DNA of 64,000 bases, from positions 62,001 to 126,000 of the forward strand of contig NZ_FNHB01000006.1 in assembly GCF_900104455.1 (NCBI RefSeq), written 5' to 3'. The position numbers and the translations under genes were made by a program. Each line of letters begins with the position of its first letter. The first letter of the stretch is position 1. This DNA comes from Dendrosporobacter quercicolus (GTDB lineage: Bacteria > Bacillota > Negativicutes > DSM-1736 > Dendrosporobacteraceae). Positions 24,515 through 33,374 of the stretch are shown here, in pieces. Under the pieces are notes generated by a model. It saw nothing but the letters and a program-made list of their open reading frames with translations, did no database searches and had not been told where the DNA came from.

Positions 24515-25921
24515 ATGAACTTATTCAGAACGAAAAGCATAGAAACTTTAAGGGCCATGGCCGAAAAATCGGGAATGAAAAAAAGTCTGAGCGCTGTTGA
24601 TTTGATATTTTTGGGGATCGGCAGTATTATTGGCACCGGAATTTTTGTTCTTACCGGGGTTGCAGCGGCCAATTACGCCGGCCCGGCGCTTATGCTGTCG
24701 TTTGTGCTTTCCGGTCTGGCCTGTGTATTTGCCGGTCTGGCCTACGCCGAATTTGCTTCCATTGTTCCCTCGGCGGGCAGCGCTTACACATATACTTATG
24801 CCTCACTTGGCGAGTTCATGGCTTTTTTAGTCGGCTGGAATCTGATTTTGGAGTACACGGTAACGGCCAGTGCTGTTGCCGCCGGCTGGTCAGGCTATGT
24901 AGTCGGGCTGCTCCGAGCCGGCGGCATTGATTTGCCGGCAGCGTATACTCTGGTACCGGCTGACGGCGGCATAATCAATATACCGGCAATTATCATCGTT
25001 ATGTTTCTCAGCATTTTGCTGGTACGGGGAACAAGGGAAAGCACCAAGCTGAACAGGGTACTTGTTATCATTAAACTGGCCACCGTATTCATCTTTTTAT
25101 TTCTGGCCGGTCCCAAAGTCAATCCGGCTAACTGGGAACCGTTCATGCCGTTTGGCTTTGCCGGAGTGGCCGGCGGCGCGGCAATTGTCTTTTTCGCTTA
25201 TCTCGGCTTTGATGCTGTGGCGACCTCGGCTGAAGAGTGCCACAATCCAAGCAGGGATTTGCCAATTGGTATTATTGGTTCACTTGTGGTATGTACAATT
25301 TTATATATTGCTGTTTCCGGCGTTTTGACCGGTGTTGTCCCCTACACCCAGCTGAATAATCCCGAGCCGGTCGCTTACGCCCTGCGTTATATCGGCTATA
25401 ATATTGGTTCAGCCTTGGTTGGGGTCGGCGCTATTTGCGGCATTACCACCGTGCTGCTGGTCTTTTTATACGGCCAGGCCCGGGTATTCTTTGCGATGTC
25501 CCGTGACGGCATGGTTCCTTCTTCCATCTGCAAAGTTCATCCGGTTTATAAAACTCCGTATCTGGTTACCATTGTTGGCGCAATCCTGGTCAGCGCCATC
25601 GCCGGTTTTGCGCCGATCGGCCTGATTGCCGAAATGGCGAATATCGGAACATTAAGCGCTTTTGTGGTTGCTGCGGTGGGCGTTTTGGTACTCAGGTATA
25701 CGAAACCGGACATTCCCCGGTCTTTTAGATGTCCGGCGCTGATCGTTATATCTCCGCTTGCGGTGCTGTCCTGCGGGTTCTTAATGTACAATTTGCCCGC
25801 CGATACCTGGATTCGTTTTGTCGTCTGGTGCGTCATCGGGTTGGCGGTATATTTCGGTTATAGTTATAAACATAGTACCTTAAATCAGGATGAGGCAAAA
25901 CATGCTTCCGGCAAACAATAA
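24515..25921 (+). CDS. APC-superfamily amino-acid permease
   Basis: 468 aa, about 12 membrane helices. The N-terminal motif GIGSIIGTGIFVLTGVAA and the AGPALMLSFVLSGLACVFAGLAYAE stretch are hallmarks of the APC family, closest in style to YfnA/CAT-type transporters. Substrate cannot be fixed from sequence; its place behind alanine dehydrogenase suggests alanine or another degradable amino acid. ATG 24515 has AGGAGG 6 bases upstream. It converges on the TyrR-like regulator. Confidence 0.88.
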   Translation: MNLFRTKSIETLRAMAEKSGMKKSLSAVDLIFLGIGSIIGTGIFVLTGVAAANYAGPALMLSFVLSGLACVFAGLAYAEFASIVPSAGSAYTYTYASLGEFMAFLVGWNLILEYTVTASAVAAGWSGYVVGLLRAGGIDLPAAYTLVPADGGIINIPAIIIVMFLSILLVRGTRESTKLNRVLVIIKLATVFIFLFLAGPKVNPANWEPFMPFGFAGVAGGAAIVFFAYLGFDAVATSAEECHNPSRDLPIGIIGSLVVCTILYIAVSGVLTGVVPYTQLNNPEPVAYALRYIGYNIGSALVGVGAICGITTVLLVFLYGQARVFFAMSRDGMVPSSICKVHPVYKTPYLVTIVGAILVSAIAGFAPIGLIAEMANIGTLSAFVVAAVGVLVLRYTKPDIPRSFRCPALIVISPLAVLSCGFLMYNLPADTWIRFVVWCVIGLAVYFGYSYKHSTLNQDEAKHASGKQ

Positions 25922-26003
25922 CATTAAGCCGATGCCCGGCTTCGGTTGTTGCAGCTGATTGAAAAATGGTACGCAGGCTGAAAACGGCGGTTGCCTTGGC
26001 GAC

Positions 26004-26045
26004 AGGGGTGCGTTACATATTCTTTATGTAACGGCGCCCCTTTTT
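26004..26045 (+). terminator. Terminator of permease gene
   Basis: Long stem AGGGGTGCGTTACATA / TATGTAACGGCGCCCCT with a small internal mismatch, followed by TTTTT. Confidence 0.85.
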
Positions 26046-26124
26046 ATCATCGTTGCGTCCACCACGGTGCTGGTCTTTTACATGGTTGGACAGATTCGCT
26101 TATCTGTTCAAGCCGGCAGTTTCT

Positions 26125-27675
26125 TCAGGCCGGCGTAAAATGGTTGAGGGATAAACCGTGTTTGCGCAGCTTTTTGAGAACCGCTGTATGGGACAAACCG
26201 AGCAGTTTGCCGAGCTGCCGGGAAGTATGAGAATGCTGCAGGGCCAGGCATAATACTTCACGTTCTGTTTTTTCCAGCGCTTCTTCCAGGGTGTGAGGCG
26301 GCAATAGCGGTTTGCAGGCCGGTGTATCATGGTGCAGAATAATATGTTCGGCCAGCAGCGTAGAGCCAGTGACAATATTGACGGCGCGCTCAATAACATT
26401 CTCCAGTTCGCGGATGTTGCCGGGCCAGGCGTAGCCGCACAGCTTTTGCAAAGCTGTTTCGCTGACGGTATCCGCCTGCTTATGCAGCCTGGCCGAAAAC
26501 CGGCGGAGAAAAAAATCGACCAGCAAAGGTATATCCTCCCGGCGTTCGCGCAGGGGCGGCAGGAATAAAGGGATAACGTTAAGGCGATAATATAAATCTT
26601 CCCGGAACCCGCCTGTGGCAATCATTTCCTCCAGATTACGGTTGGTTGCCGCTAAAATGCGGACATCGACGGCGATTTCCCGGCTGCTGCCAATCCGCCG
26701 TACTTTGCGGTCCTGGAGAACACGCAGCAATTTTGCCTGCAAGTGAGAAGAGGTTTCCCCAATCTCATCCAGAAACAACGTGCCTTTATTGGCTAATTCA
26801 AACAGGCCCTGCTTACCGCCCTTAACCGCTCCTGTAAAGGTGCCTTCTTCATAACCGAATAACTCGCTTTCCAGCAGGGCTCCGGGGATAGCCGCGCAAT
26901 TTACTGGCAAAAATATATGATCGGCCCGTGAGGATGCAGTATGCAGGGCCCGGGCAAATAATTCCTTGCCGGTGCCGGTTTCGCCGCGGATAAGAACCGT
27001 GGAATTGCCCCTGGCATAATTTTTGGCCAACGCAATGACCTGTTGCATGGATTTGCTGCGATGGAGAATTTCCTGGAAAGTCAGGGCAGGCTGCTCGGTA
27101 AGTTGCTGAAAGAGTTTTCGTACATCATGAATGTCTTTCAGAATGGCCATTGCTCCGGCAATTTCACCGGACTTATCCAGTAAGGGACGACTGCTGACAA
27201 GATAGTGACTGTTTGTTTCTCCGACAAATACCTCGCGATTGGTATAGGCCAGACCGTTTTTCATTGATTCCACCAGCGAATGGCAATAGGGAAATACGGC
27301 CAGCAATTCCTGCCCCAAGGCCTTGCTGCAGGGAATGTGCATAATTTTTTCTGCGGCCGGGTTGTACTGGGTAATCCGTCCATGCCTGTCGATGGCTAAA
27401 ATACCGTCATTGGCGGCGGCAAGCACCGTATTAAGCTGTTCCGATTTTTCCTGGTGAGGCATAAGGTCAACAGGCGCAAGATCCAAAACACCGGGGATTG
27501 TACGAAGCTCCCGGCACAGGTCTGCCGTCGTTTGCTCGTCCAGCGGCGCGGTTTCAAGATACACTATTTTTAATTCGACCTCCATGGAGATAATGTTGAT
27601 TTGCCGGGCGGCAAGAATTTGGGCAATATCAAGCACCAGGCCCACGCGGTCGATGTTGGGAATTTTGATACGCAT
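26125..27675 (-). CDS. TyrR-like sigma-54-dependent transcriptional activator
   Basis: 516 aa. N-terminal ACT-like ligand-binding domain (IPNIDRVGLVLDIAQILAAR), a PAS domain (about 85-190; AAANDGILAIDRHGRI), an AAA+ domain (Walker A GETGTGKE) and a C-terminal Fis-type helix-turn-helix (LLGLSHTAVLKKLRKHGL). The overall plan is that of TyrR. Unlike E. coli TyrR, it keeps GTFTGA, a near-canonical GAFTGA loop, so it should activate sigma-54 RNA polymerase. Start ATG 27675 is chosen from GGAAGGTG upstream; GTG 27684 is possible. Likely controls the ald sigma-54 promoter 3 kb away. Confidence 0.88.
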   Translation of the reverse strand: MRIKIPNIDRVGLVLDIAQILAARQINIISMEVELKIVYLETAPLDEQTTADLCRELRTIPGVLDLAPVDLMPHQEKSEQLNTVLAAANDGILAIDRHGRITQYNPAAEKIMHIPCSKALGQELLAVFPYCHSLVESMKNGLAYTNREVFVGETNSHYLVSSRPLLDKSGEIAGAMAILKDIHDVRKLFQQLTEQPALTFQEILHRSKSMQQVIALAKNYARGNSTVLIRGETGTGKELFARALHTASSRADHIFLPVNCAAIPGALLESELFGYEEGTFTGAVKGGKQGLFELANKGTLFLDEIGETSSHLQAKLLRVLQDRKVRRIGSSREIAVDVRILAATNRNLEEMIATGGFREDLYYRLNVIPLFLPPLRERREDIPLLVDFFLRRFSARLHKQADTVSETALQKLCGYAWPGNIRELENVIERAVNIVTGSTLLAEHIILHHDTPACKPLLPPHTLEEALEKTEREVLCLALQHSHTSRQLGKLLGLSHTAVLKKLRKHGLSLNHFTPA

Positions 27676-27845
27676 TTGTTTCACCTTCCCTCAGTAATAG
27701 CACGCATATCAATTCTAACACGAATAGACAATTTATTCTATATTATTACAATATTGAGATAATATTCCGGGCTGGCGGCCGCTGACCGCCAGCAGTTGCA
27801 TTTAGCCATTCGGCGCAACAAGAGACAGGCGCAGCTCCGCTTAAG

Positions 27846-27873
27846 TTAACAAAAACGTAACGGAAAATTAACA
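27846..27873 (+). promoter_or_regulatory. PhoP-box array upstream of pstB
   Basis: TTAACA-N5-GTAACG-N5-TTAACA, repeats starting at 27846, 27857 and 27868 (exact 11-bp period), followed after 15 bases by TATGAT (27889-27894) as -10. This is the direct-repeat form of Bacillus PhoP sites. Confidence 0.75.
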
Positions 27874-27939
27874 ATTACACCGGAGCTTTATGATATATTG
27901 CCGATAGGAACAGTTGTAATGGCAGCAGGAGGGATAGCT

Positions 27940-28695
27940 ATGGAGTATAAGATACAGGCGAATAAACTTAAATTATATTATGGAAATGTTCTGGCGCTAA
28001 ATAAAATCTCCATTCAGGTGGTAAAAAATAGCGTGTTGGCATTGATTGGGCCTTCCGGTTGCGGCAAGTCGACCTTTATTAAAACGCTCAACCGGATGAA
28101 TGATTTGGTTGAAGGCGTTAAGATTGAGGGTGAAGTGCTGCTGGATCATATCAACATTTATCATCCTGACACTGATGTGGTCATGCTGAGAAAACGGATT
28201 GGCATGGTATTCCAACGGCCAAACCCATTTCCGATGTCGATTTATGATAACGTGGCTTACGGACCGCGCATTCATGGTTTGACCAATAAGTCCGCCCTTA
28301 ATTCAATTGTTGAAAAGAGCTTACGTGGCGCTGCGTTGTGGGATGAGGTTAAGGACCGGCTGCATACCTCGGCGATGGGGATGTCCGGCGGCCAGCAGCA
28401 GCGGCTGTGTATTGCCAGGCTGCTGGCGGTCGAGCCGGAGGTTTTGCTGATGGATGAACCCTGCTCGGCGCTTGATCCTATCTCCACAATGAAGATTGAG
28501 GAACTGATCACTGAATTAAAGCAGAATTATACCATCGTTGTAGTTACTCATAATATGCAGCAGGCTGCCCGCGTATCAGATTATACGGCCTTCTTTTTGA
28601 ATGGCGAACTGATTGAGCATGATCAAACCGATGCTATTTTCACCAGGCCGCAGGATAAGCGCACCGAGGACTATATCACCGGCCGGTTTGGCTAG
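27940..28695 (+). CDS. pstB: Phosphate ABC transporter ATP-binding protein PstB
   Basis: 251 aa. ATPase of the high-affinity phosphate importer. Walker [10 protein letters not shown], signature MSGGQQQR, Walker [13 protein letters not shown] and the switch His in VVTHNMQQA are all intact, and [20 protein letters not shown] is PstB specific. ATG 27940 has AGGAGGG upstream; the frame from 27898 begins before the Shine-Dalgarno. Unusually it lies 9 kb away from pstSCA, paired only with phoU. PhoP boxes are upstream. Confidence 0.96.
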   Translation: MEYKIQANKLKLYYGNVLALNKISIQVVKNSVLALIGPSGCGKSTFIKTLNRMNDLVEGVKIEGEVLLDHINIYHPDTDVVMLRKRIGMVFQRPNPFPMSIYDNVAYGPRIHGLTNKSALNSIVEKSLRGAALWDEVKDRLHTSAMGMSGGQQQRLCIARLLAVEPEVLLMDEPCSALDPISTMKIEELITELKQNYTIVVVTHNMQQAARVSDYTAFFLNGELIEHDQTDAIFTRPQDKRTEDYITGRFG

Positions 28696-28729
28696 CATAA
28701 ATAACAATAAAACGCGGGAGGCGAGGGAT

Positions 28730-29389
28730 TTGTCAAGTACCAGGCAGAGTTATAACCATGAGCTGGAGAATTTACGCTGCGATATATCCGAAATGGGAAA
28801 TTTGGTTGGTTTGGCCATTGGTGAAGCGGTAAAGGCGCTGGCTGCTCAGGATAGGGAGCTGGCGCACAAAGTGATGGCCGGGGACGATATGATTGATGGT
28901 ATGGAAGTGGATATTGAGGATAAGTGCATGGTGCTGATTGCCACCCAGCAGCCTTTGGCGCGGGATTTGAGGATTATCGGCACCGGTCTTAAAATAACAA
29001 CCGATCTGGAGCGAATTGGCGATCATGCGTTTGATATTGCTAAAATTGCCTTGAAACTGGCTGGGGAACCATTCATTAAACCTCTGGTGGATTTGCCCCG
29101 CATGACCGATATGGCGCAGGCGATGCTTAAGGATTCACTGGCGGCCTACACCAGTCTCGACATTGCCCTGGCCGAACAGGTATGCCAGGCTGATGACGGT
29201 GTTGATAATCTTTATCAGCAAATCTTCCGTGAGCTGTTAACTTACATGCTGGAAGATCCGCGGACGATCAGCCAGGCAACCCAGCTGATATTTGTCGCCC
29301 GTTATCTGGAGCGGGTAGCCGATCATGCCACGAATATCGCCGAGTGGGTTATTTACCTGGCAACCGGCCGGCGAATGCGAAAGAAGTAA
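28730..29389 (+). CDS. phoU: Phosphate-specific transport regulator PhoU
   Basis: 219 aa, two PhoU three-helix repeats: DLRIIGTGLKITTDLERIGDHA in the first and ATQLIFVARYLERVADHATNIAEW in the second, with the metal-binding E/DxxxD patterns. It links Pst transport to PhoR signalling. TTG 28730 is chosen since GGGAGG lies 8 bases upstream; the ORF extension back to 28613 overlaps pstB. It forms a two-gene operon with pstB. Confidence 0.93.
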   Translation: MSSTRQSYNHELENLRCDISEMGNLVGLAIGEAVKALAAQDRELAHKVMAGDDMIDGMEVDIEDKCMVLIATQQPLARDLRIIGTGLKITTDLERIGDHAFDIAKIALKLAGEPFIKPLVDLPRMTDMAQAMLKDSLAAYTSLDIALAEQVCQADDGVDNLYQQIFRELLTYMLEDPRTISQATQLIFVARYLERVADHATNIAEWVIYLATGRRMRKK

Positions 29390-29422
29390 GGAAAGCGGAC
29401 TGCTGGCGAACGAAGAATAGTG

Positions 29423-29487
29423 CGCCGAAAACCGGGGCCGGTTCCTGCTCGTTAAAAACGAGCAGGAACCGGCCCCGGTTTTCGGCG
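29423..29487. terminator. 31-bp perfect hairpin after phoU
   Basis: Arms 29423-29453 and 29457-29487 are perfectly complementary over 31 bp with loop AAA. No external T-run. Together with the next hairpin it separates convergent phoU and phoH. Confidence 0.75.
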
Positions 29488-29654
29488 GGATTGGGAAGGT
29501 GAGAAGCCTTGCCTTGGCAAATGATATTAATAAGGCGCAAGGCAGGATTTAATATTTAGCAACGAGAAGGTACTAATGTCTTGGCAAATACAGGATGATA
29601 AAGACTGGTGTATGGGTGGAACGCGGTTGACGGCACCAAGATTTCTGAACACAG

Positions 29655-29690
29655 CGTGGCCCGGTAATTCATTTGAATTACCGGGCCACG
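29655..29690. terminator. 17-bp perfect hairpin between phoU and phoH
   Basis: Arms 29655-29671 and 29674-29690, two-base centre. Probably the terminator for one of the two converging genes; no clear T-run. The 29491-29782 interval holds no credible gene. Confidence 0.65.
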
Positions 29691-29782
29691 CACAGCGACT
29701 GACTGGAGAATCAAGCTTTGCCGGAATTATTGGCGCCAGCAAATGGGATCGTTCGTCCAGCCCGCAATGATGCCGTGATCCC

Positions 29783-31168
29783 TTACATGCGCAGGGCGGC
29801 CTCAGCGGCCAGGGGCGAACGTTCGCATTCATCATGCGTTAGGGTAACCTGATAGCAGAGGCTGCTGCCCAGCATTTTTTCACTGGCATAGACCAAACCG
29901 TTGGTTTGACTGTCGAGATAGGGGTGGTCGATTTGGGCCGGATCGCCCAGCAGGATAATCTTTGTTCCCAAACCAGGACGGGTAATCACCCCTTTGGCCT
30001 GTTTGGGGGTCGAGTTTTGCATTTCGTCCAGAATCATCCAGTATTTCTGCAAGGAACGGCCGCGTTGGTAAGCGAGCGCCTCGGCTTGAATAATCCGCTT
30101 GTCAAACAGCATCTGAACGGTGTCTTCAATTTGGGCCACTTCTTTGGAGTCGGCTGCCGCCGGCCCGGACATAAGGGTGAACAGATTGTCTCTGATGCCT
30201 CGCATATAAGGACTGATTTTTTCGCTCTCCGAGCCGGGTAAAAAGCCTATTTCCTCATCCATTGGGATATTGGGCCGGCAGATGAGGATATGATGATATT
30301 GCCGGGGGCGGCAGTCCAGGTTATGATATAGTCCGACAGCCAGTGAATAAAAAGTTTTGGCAGTACCGGCCGGCCCCTTGATGATGACCAGCGGCGCTTC
30401 TTCCGGACTGGTCATCAGGCACTCCTGCATGAAGATTTGTCCGACATTGCGCGGGTTGACGCCAAATGGGTTGCGGCTGCGGTATTTGAGATGAACAATA
30501 TGCTTGCCGTCAAATCTGCCCAAGGCAGTATGCCGGCTGTTGTCGGGAGAGCGTAAAAGTAAAAACTGATTCGGCACCAATACCGGATTGGACATGGTAT
30601 GTGACGCCGTGTCATATATTTTGATGCATTCCGGACTAATCGAATTTTGATCATCGCGGTGAAATTCATTGATGACGTCTGAGGCCGCATAGGCCTCCAG
30701 CCGGCCGGTGTATTGCTGTTCAATGGCCGGTACACGGTCATTGTTGAAATCCTCGGCCTGAATAGTAAGAATGGTTGATTTTACCCGGAGGTTTGTATCC
30801 CGGCTGACCAGAACAGTGGGCTGACCATTTTCGACAAGACCTTTACATACCTGGAGTATGCGGTTATCGGCTTTCTTCCTGTCCCAATGGATAGGAATCG
30901 GGATATCCAGATGGTTGGCCTCAATTTTTAGAATACCACCGAGTTCATTTAGCTTCACCCCATCCAGCAGGTTGCCTGTTACCCGGAAAGCATCAATCAT
31001 TCGGCTTACCTGGCGGCTGTTGGCTCCCCGTTCGGTTGCTTCGGCCTTAAATTTGTCCAGTTCCTCCAACACCACTTCAGGAATGACGACGGTGTGTTCG
31101 CTGAAGGCGAATAAGGCATGCGGGGAATGAAGCAAAACATTGGTGTCAAGTACATAGTGTTTAGCCAA
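29783..31168 (-). CDS. PIN-PhoH protein (PhoH2 / YlaK type)
   Basis: 461 aa. Residues 1-140 form a PIN RNase domain (YVLDTNVLLHSP, with acidic residues at about D8, E36, D117), and 240-461 a PhoH ATPase (Walker A GPAGTAKTF, Walker B WMILDEMQN, GDPAQIDHPY). PIN-PhoH proteins act as ATP-driven RNA helicase-nucleases in studied cases. Walker A has Ala where Gly is typical (GTAKT instead of GTGKT). TTG start at 31168 behind AAAGGGGG. Convergent with phoU; membership in the Pho response is suggested only by position. Confidence 0.92.
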   Translation of the reverse strand: MAKHYVLDTNVLLHSPHALFAFSEHTVVIPEVVLEELDKFKAEATERGANSRQVSRMIDAFRVTGNLLDGVKLNELGGILKIEANHLDIPIPIHWDRKKADNRILQVCKGLVENGQPTVLVSRDTNLRVKSTILTIQAEDFNNDRVPAIEQQYTGRLEAYAASDVINEFHRDDQNSISPECIKIYDTASHTMSNPVLVPNQFLLLRSPDNSRHTALGRFDGKHIVHLKYRSRNPFGVNPRNVGQIFMQECLMTSPEEAPLVIIKGPAGTAKTFYSLAVGLYHNLDCRPRQYHHILICRPNIPMDEEIGFLPGSESEKISPYMRGIRDNLFTLMSGPAAADSKEVAQIEDTVQMLFDKRIIQAEALAYQRGRSLQKYWMILDEMQNSTPKQAKGVITRPGLGTKIILLGDPAQIDHPYLDSQTNGLVYASEKMLGSSLCYQVTLTHDECERSPLAAEAALRM

Positions 31169-31248
31169 ATCCGTGACCCCCTTTAGATTTATCCAGAGTT
31201 TTATATAAGAAGACCTGATTTCAGCCGGGGGTTTTAACTCCAGCTGAT

Positions 31249-31283
31249 CTTAGCCGTTCTTATCCAGGACTTAGCCGCTCTTA
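31249..31283 (-). promoter_or_regulatory. Phased TAAG repeats upstream of phoH
   Basis: CTTA occurs at 31249, 31259, 31270 and 31280 (TAAG on the phoH strand), spacing 10-11-10, including a near-identical pair CTTAGCCG(T/C)TCTTA. Helix-phased like a PhoP box but with G in place of C. The rest of 31169-31399 shows no gene. Confidence 0.35.
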
Positions 31284-31399
31284 ACTCCCTGAGAAGGGGG
31301 CGGCGGAGCGGAGCAGGGTAAGCGTAAATCCTCCTTATTAGATATCTTAATCCATTATATGCATGACTGGCAGTGGTGCAGTAAAAAATAATGAAATAT

Positions 31400-33190
31400 T
31401 TAGCCGGCCGGCGGCAGTCTGAAGGTAAAGGTTGTGCCGAGATTAACCTGGCTTTCCACCTGGATGGCGCCGCCGAGCATTTCAATAATGAACTTTACCA
31501 GGGCCAGACCCAGGCCACTGCCCCCGGCCGTCCGGGTACGGGAGCGATCCACCCGGTAGAAACGGTCAAAGATGAACGGCAGATCCTTGGCCGGGATGCC
31601 GATGCCCGTATCCCGGACTTCTACCAGCACGCCAGCGGCCGTCGACTGGCATTTAAGCATTATTTTACCATTGGCCGGAGTGTATTTAACCGCATTTTCC
31701 ACCAGATTAACCATTACCTGCTTGAGCCAGTCATAATTGGCCAAAGCCACGGCTTCAGCATCAGAAGCCGGGTCAATGATAATTTCCTGTTGTTGGAGGC
31801 CGGCCTGAACGCTCAGTTCCTGGGCAACTGTTTGCAGCAGCGGCTGAAGGGCAATTGGTTCAAGCTGAATCTGCCGCCGGTATTCCTGGGAGTCCAGTTT
31901 GGCCAGCTGCAGCAGGGCTTTAAGCAGGCGGTTCATGCGTTCTGCTTCCGTGTGAATAATCGAAACAAATTTGTGACGCAGTTCAGGTGTTTCCAGTGCG
32001 CCGTCCAGCAGTGTTTCGGCAAAGCCCCGGATTGCCGTCAGCGGTGTGCCCAGCTCATGAGAAGCGTTGGCGACAAAATCAATTTGCCGTTCATGGAGTT
32101 CCTGCAAGGCGGTTATGTCATGGAAAACGCTGAGTACGCCTGCCGCCGGCTGACCGCTGTTGGTAATCGGGGCAAAAAACACCTGGAAAATACGCTGGCT
32201 GCCCTGAATATTTGTTTTTAATTCAATGGTTTTGGTATGGTTTTCAGCAATAACGGCTTGTACTGTCTGATTGAGCAAGCTATTGCCGATTACCTCAAGA
32301 CTGTGCCTGCCAATCATCGCATCGGCAATGTTGAAGATCTCCCGGGCTTTTTTATTCGCTCCGGTAACCTGGCCGTAATGATCAAGGAGAATTACGGCAT
32401 TATCCATATGGGTGAGAATTAAAGACAGCTTTTTTGCTTCGGCTGAGGTTTCATTGATTTTATCATCAAGATTGGAGGTTAGCTGGTTAATGGTATGGGC
32501 CAGCAGTTCGAGTTCGTCACCGGTGCGGATGTGGATACGACGGCTCAGATCGCCATCGGCAATTTGTTTGGCGGCGGCGGTTATTTCCTCAATTGGCGCA
32601 GTATATTTGCGGGCCAGACGTATGCTCAGTAAAATGGTTAGCAAGGCCGCAGCGAAAATCGCCGCCAGCAAGGTCGAGCGAATTTGGGAGAAATCGGCTT
32701 CGACCGGGGCCAGCGTACTGGCTGTGCGAACAATGCCGATCAGTTCATTGCCGCGTTTGATGGGAAGCGCGGCATAAAGCATATTTTGACCGGTGGTTGC
32801 ACTATAGCGAATGGCTGTGCCATAGTCGCCAGTCAGTGCAGCCCGGATTTCCGTACGCTCCAGATGGTTTTCCATCGTGCCGGGATGCTCCCATGAATCA
32901 GCCAATACTGTGCCGGTGATATCAAGGATGGTAATGCGAAGATCAATTTTACCGCTCAGCTCTTTAATTTTTTCGTCAATACCGGCTTTTTCGCGGGGAC
33001 CGTTCATGTATTCTTCCAGCAATTGTTCGGTTATTTTGGCGTTGGTTACCAGGTGGGCGGTTTGCCATTCTAAATTTTGCCGGTAAAAAAACCATAACAG
33101 ATAACTGCCTAACAGCGCTAAGGCAACAGTAACCAGGATCAAAAAAGAGATTAGAATTCTGGTGCGGAAGCTCCATTTTATCAAACCCAT
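31400..33190 (-). CDS. phoR: PhoR-like sensor histidine kinase
   Basis: 596 aa. Two membrane helices (about 10-35 and 173-192) flank an extracellular sensor; then HAMP (193-245), PAS (255-360), HisKA with His378 in NASHELGTPL, and an HATPase with the N box NLVENAVKY, DTGIGI and GGSGLGLALV. This is the PhoR/WalK plan; the surrounding pst, phoU and PhoP boxes favour PhoR. The H-box has Gly where Lys or Arg is usual (HELGTPL). ATG 33190 almost touches AAGGAGG; TTG 33184 has better spacing. Divergent from the glycolipid operon. Confidence 0.85.
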   Translation of the reverse strand: MGLIKWSFRTRILISFLILVTVALALLGSYLLWFFYRQNLEWQTAHLVTNAKITEQLLEEYMNGPREKAGIDEKIKELSGKIDLRITILDITGTVLADSWEHPGTMENHLERTEIRAALTGDYGTAIRYSATTGQNMLYAALPIKRGNELIGIVRTASTLAPVEADFSQIRSTLLAAIFAAALLTILLSIRLARKYTAPIEEITAAAKQIADGDLSRRIHIRTGDELELLAHTINQLTSNLDDKINETSAEAKKLSLILTHMDNAVILLDHYGQVTGANKKAREIFNIADAMIGRHSLEVIGNSLLNQTVQAVIAENHTKTIELKTNIQGSQRIFQVFFAPITNSGQPAAGVLSVFHDITALQELHERQIDFVANASHELGTPLTAIRGFAETLLDGALETPELRHKFVSIIHTEAERMNRLLKALLQLAKLDSQEYRRQIQLEPIALQPLLQTVAQELSVQAGLQQQEIIIDPASDAEAVALANYDWLKQVMVNLVENAVKYTPANGKIMLKCQSTAAGVLVEVRDTGIGIPAKDLPFIFDRFYRVDRSRTRTAGGSGLGLALVKFIIEMLGGAIQVESQVNLGTTFTFRLPPAG

Positions 33191-33285
33191 CCCTCCTTAG
33201 GTAATTCCATTATAGTGGGATAAAGCTTCGCACCGCAACCCTGAAATGATTGTCAAAATTAGACACGTGTTTAATTTACAAATAA

Positions 33286-33323
33286 ATAACCTGTCGTTAA
33301 CCGGACTTAACCTCTTTTTAACA
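33286..33323 (+). promoter_or_regulatory. PhoP-box array upstream of glycolipid operon
   Basis: ATAACC (33286), TTAACC (33297), TTAACC (33307), TTAACA (33318): four repeats with spacing 11-10-11, then TATACT (33345-33350) as -10. Lies between phoR (minus) and the glycosyltransferase (plus), so it could serve both. Confidence 0.65.
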
Positions 33324-33374
33324 AGAGAGCGGTTTGTCCTGTATTATACTGAGGTTGAAATGGAGGAGAGAACA

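Noticed and set aside
29576-29770. 64-codon frame between phoU and phoH
   Set aside because: Runs through a 17-bp palindrome, has no ribosome site and no protein-like pattern.
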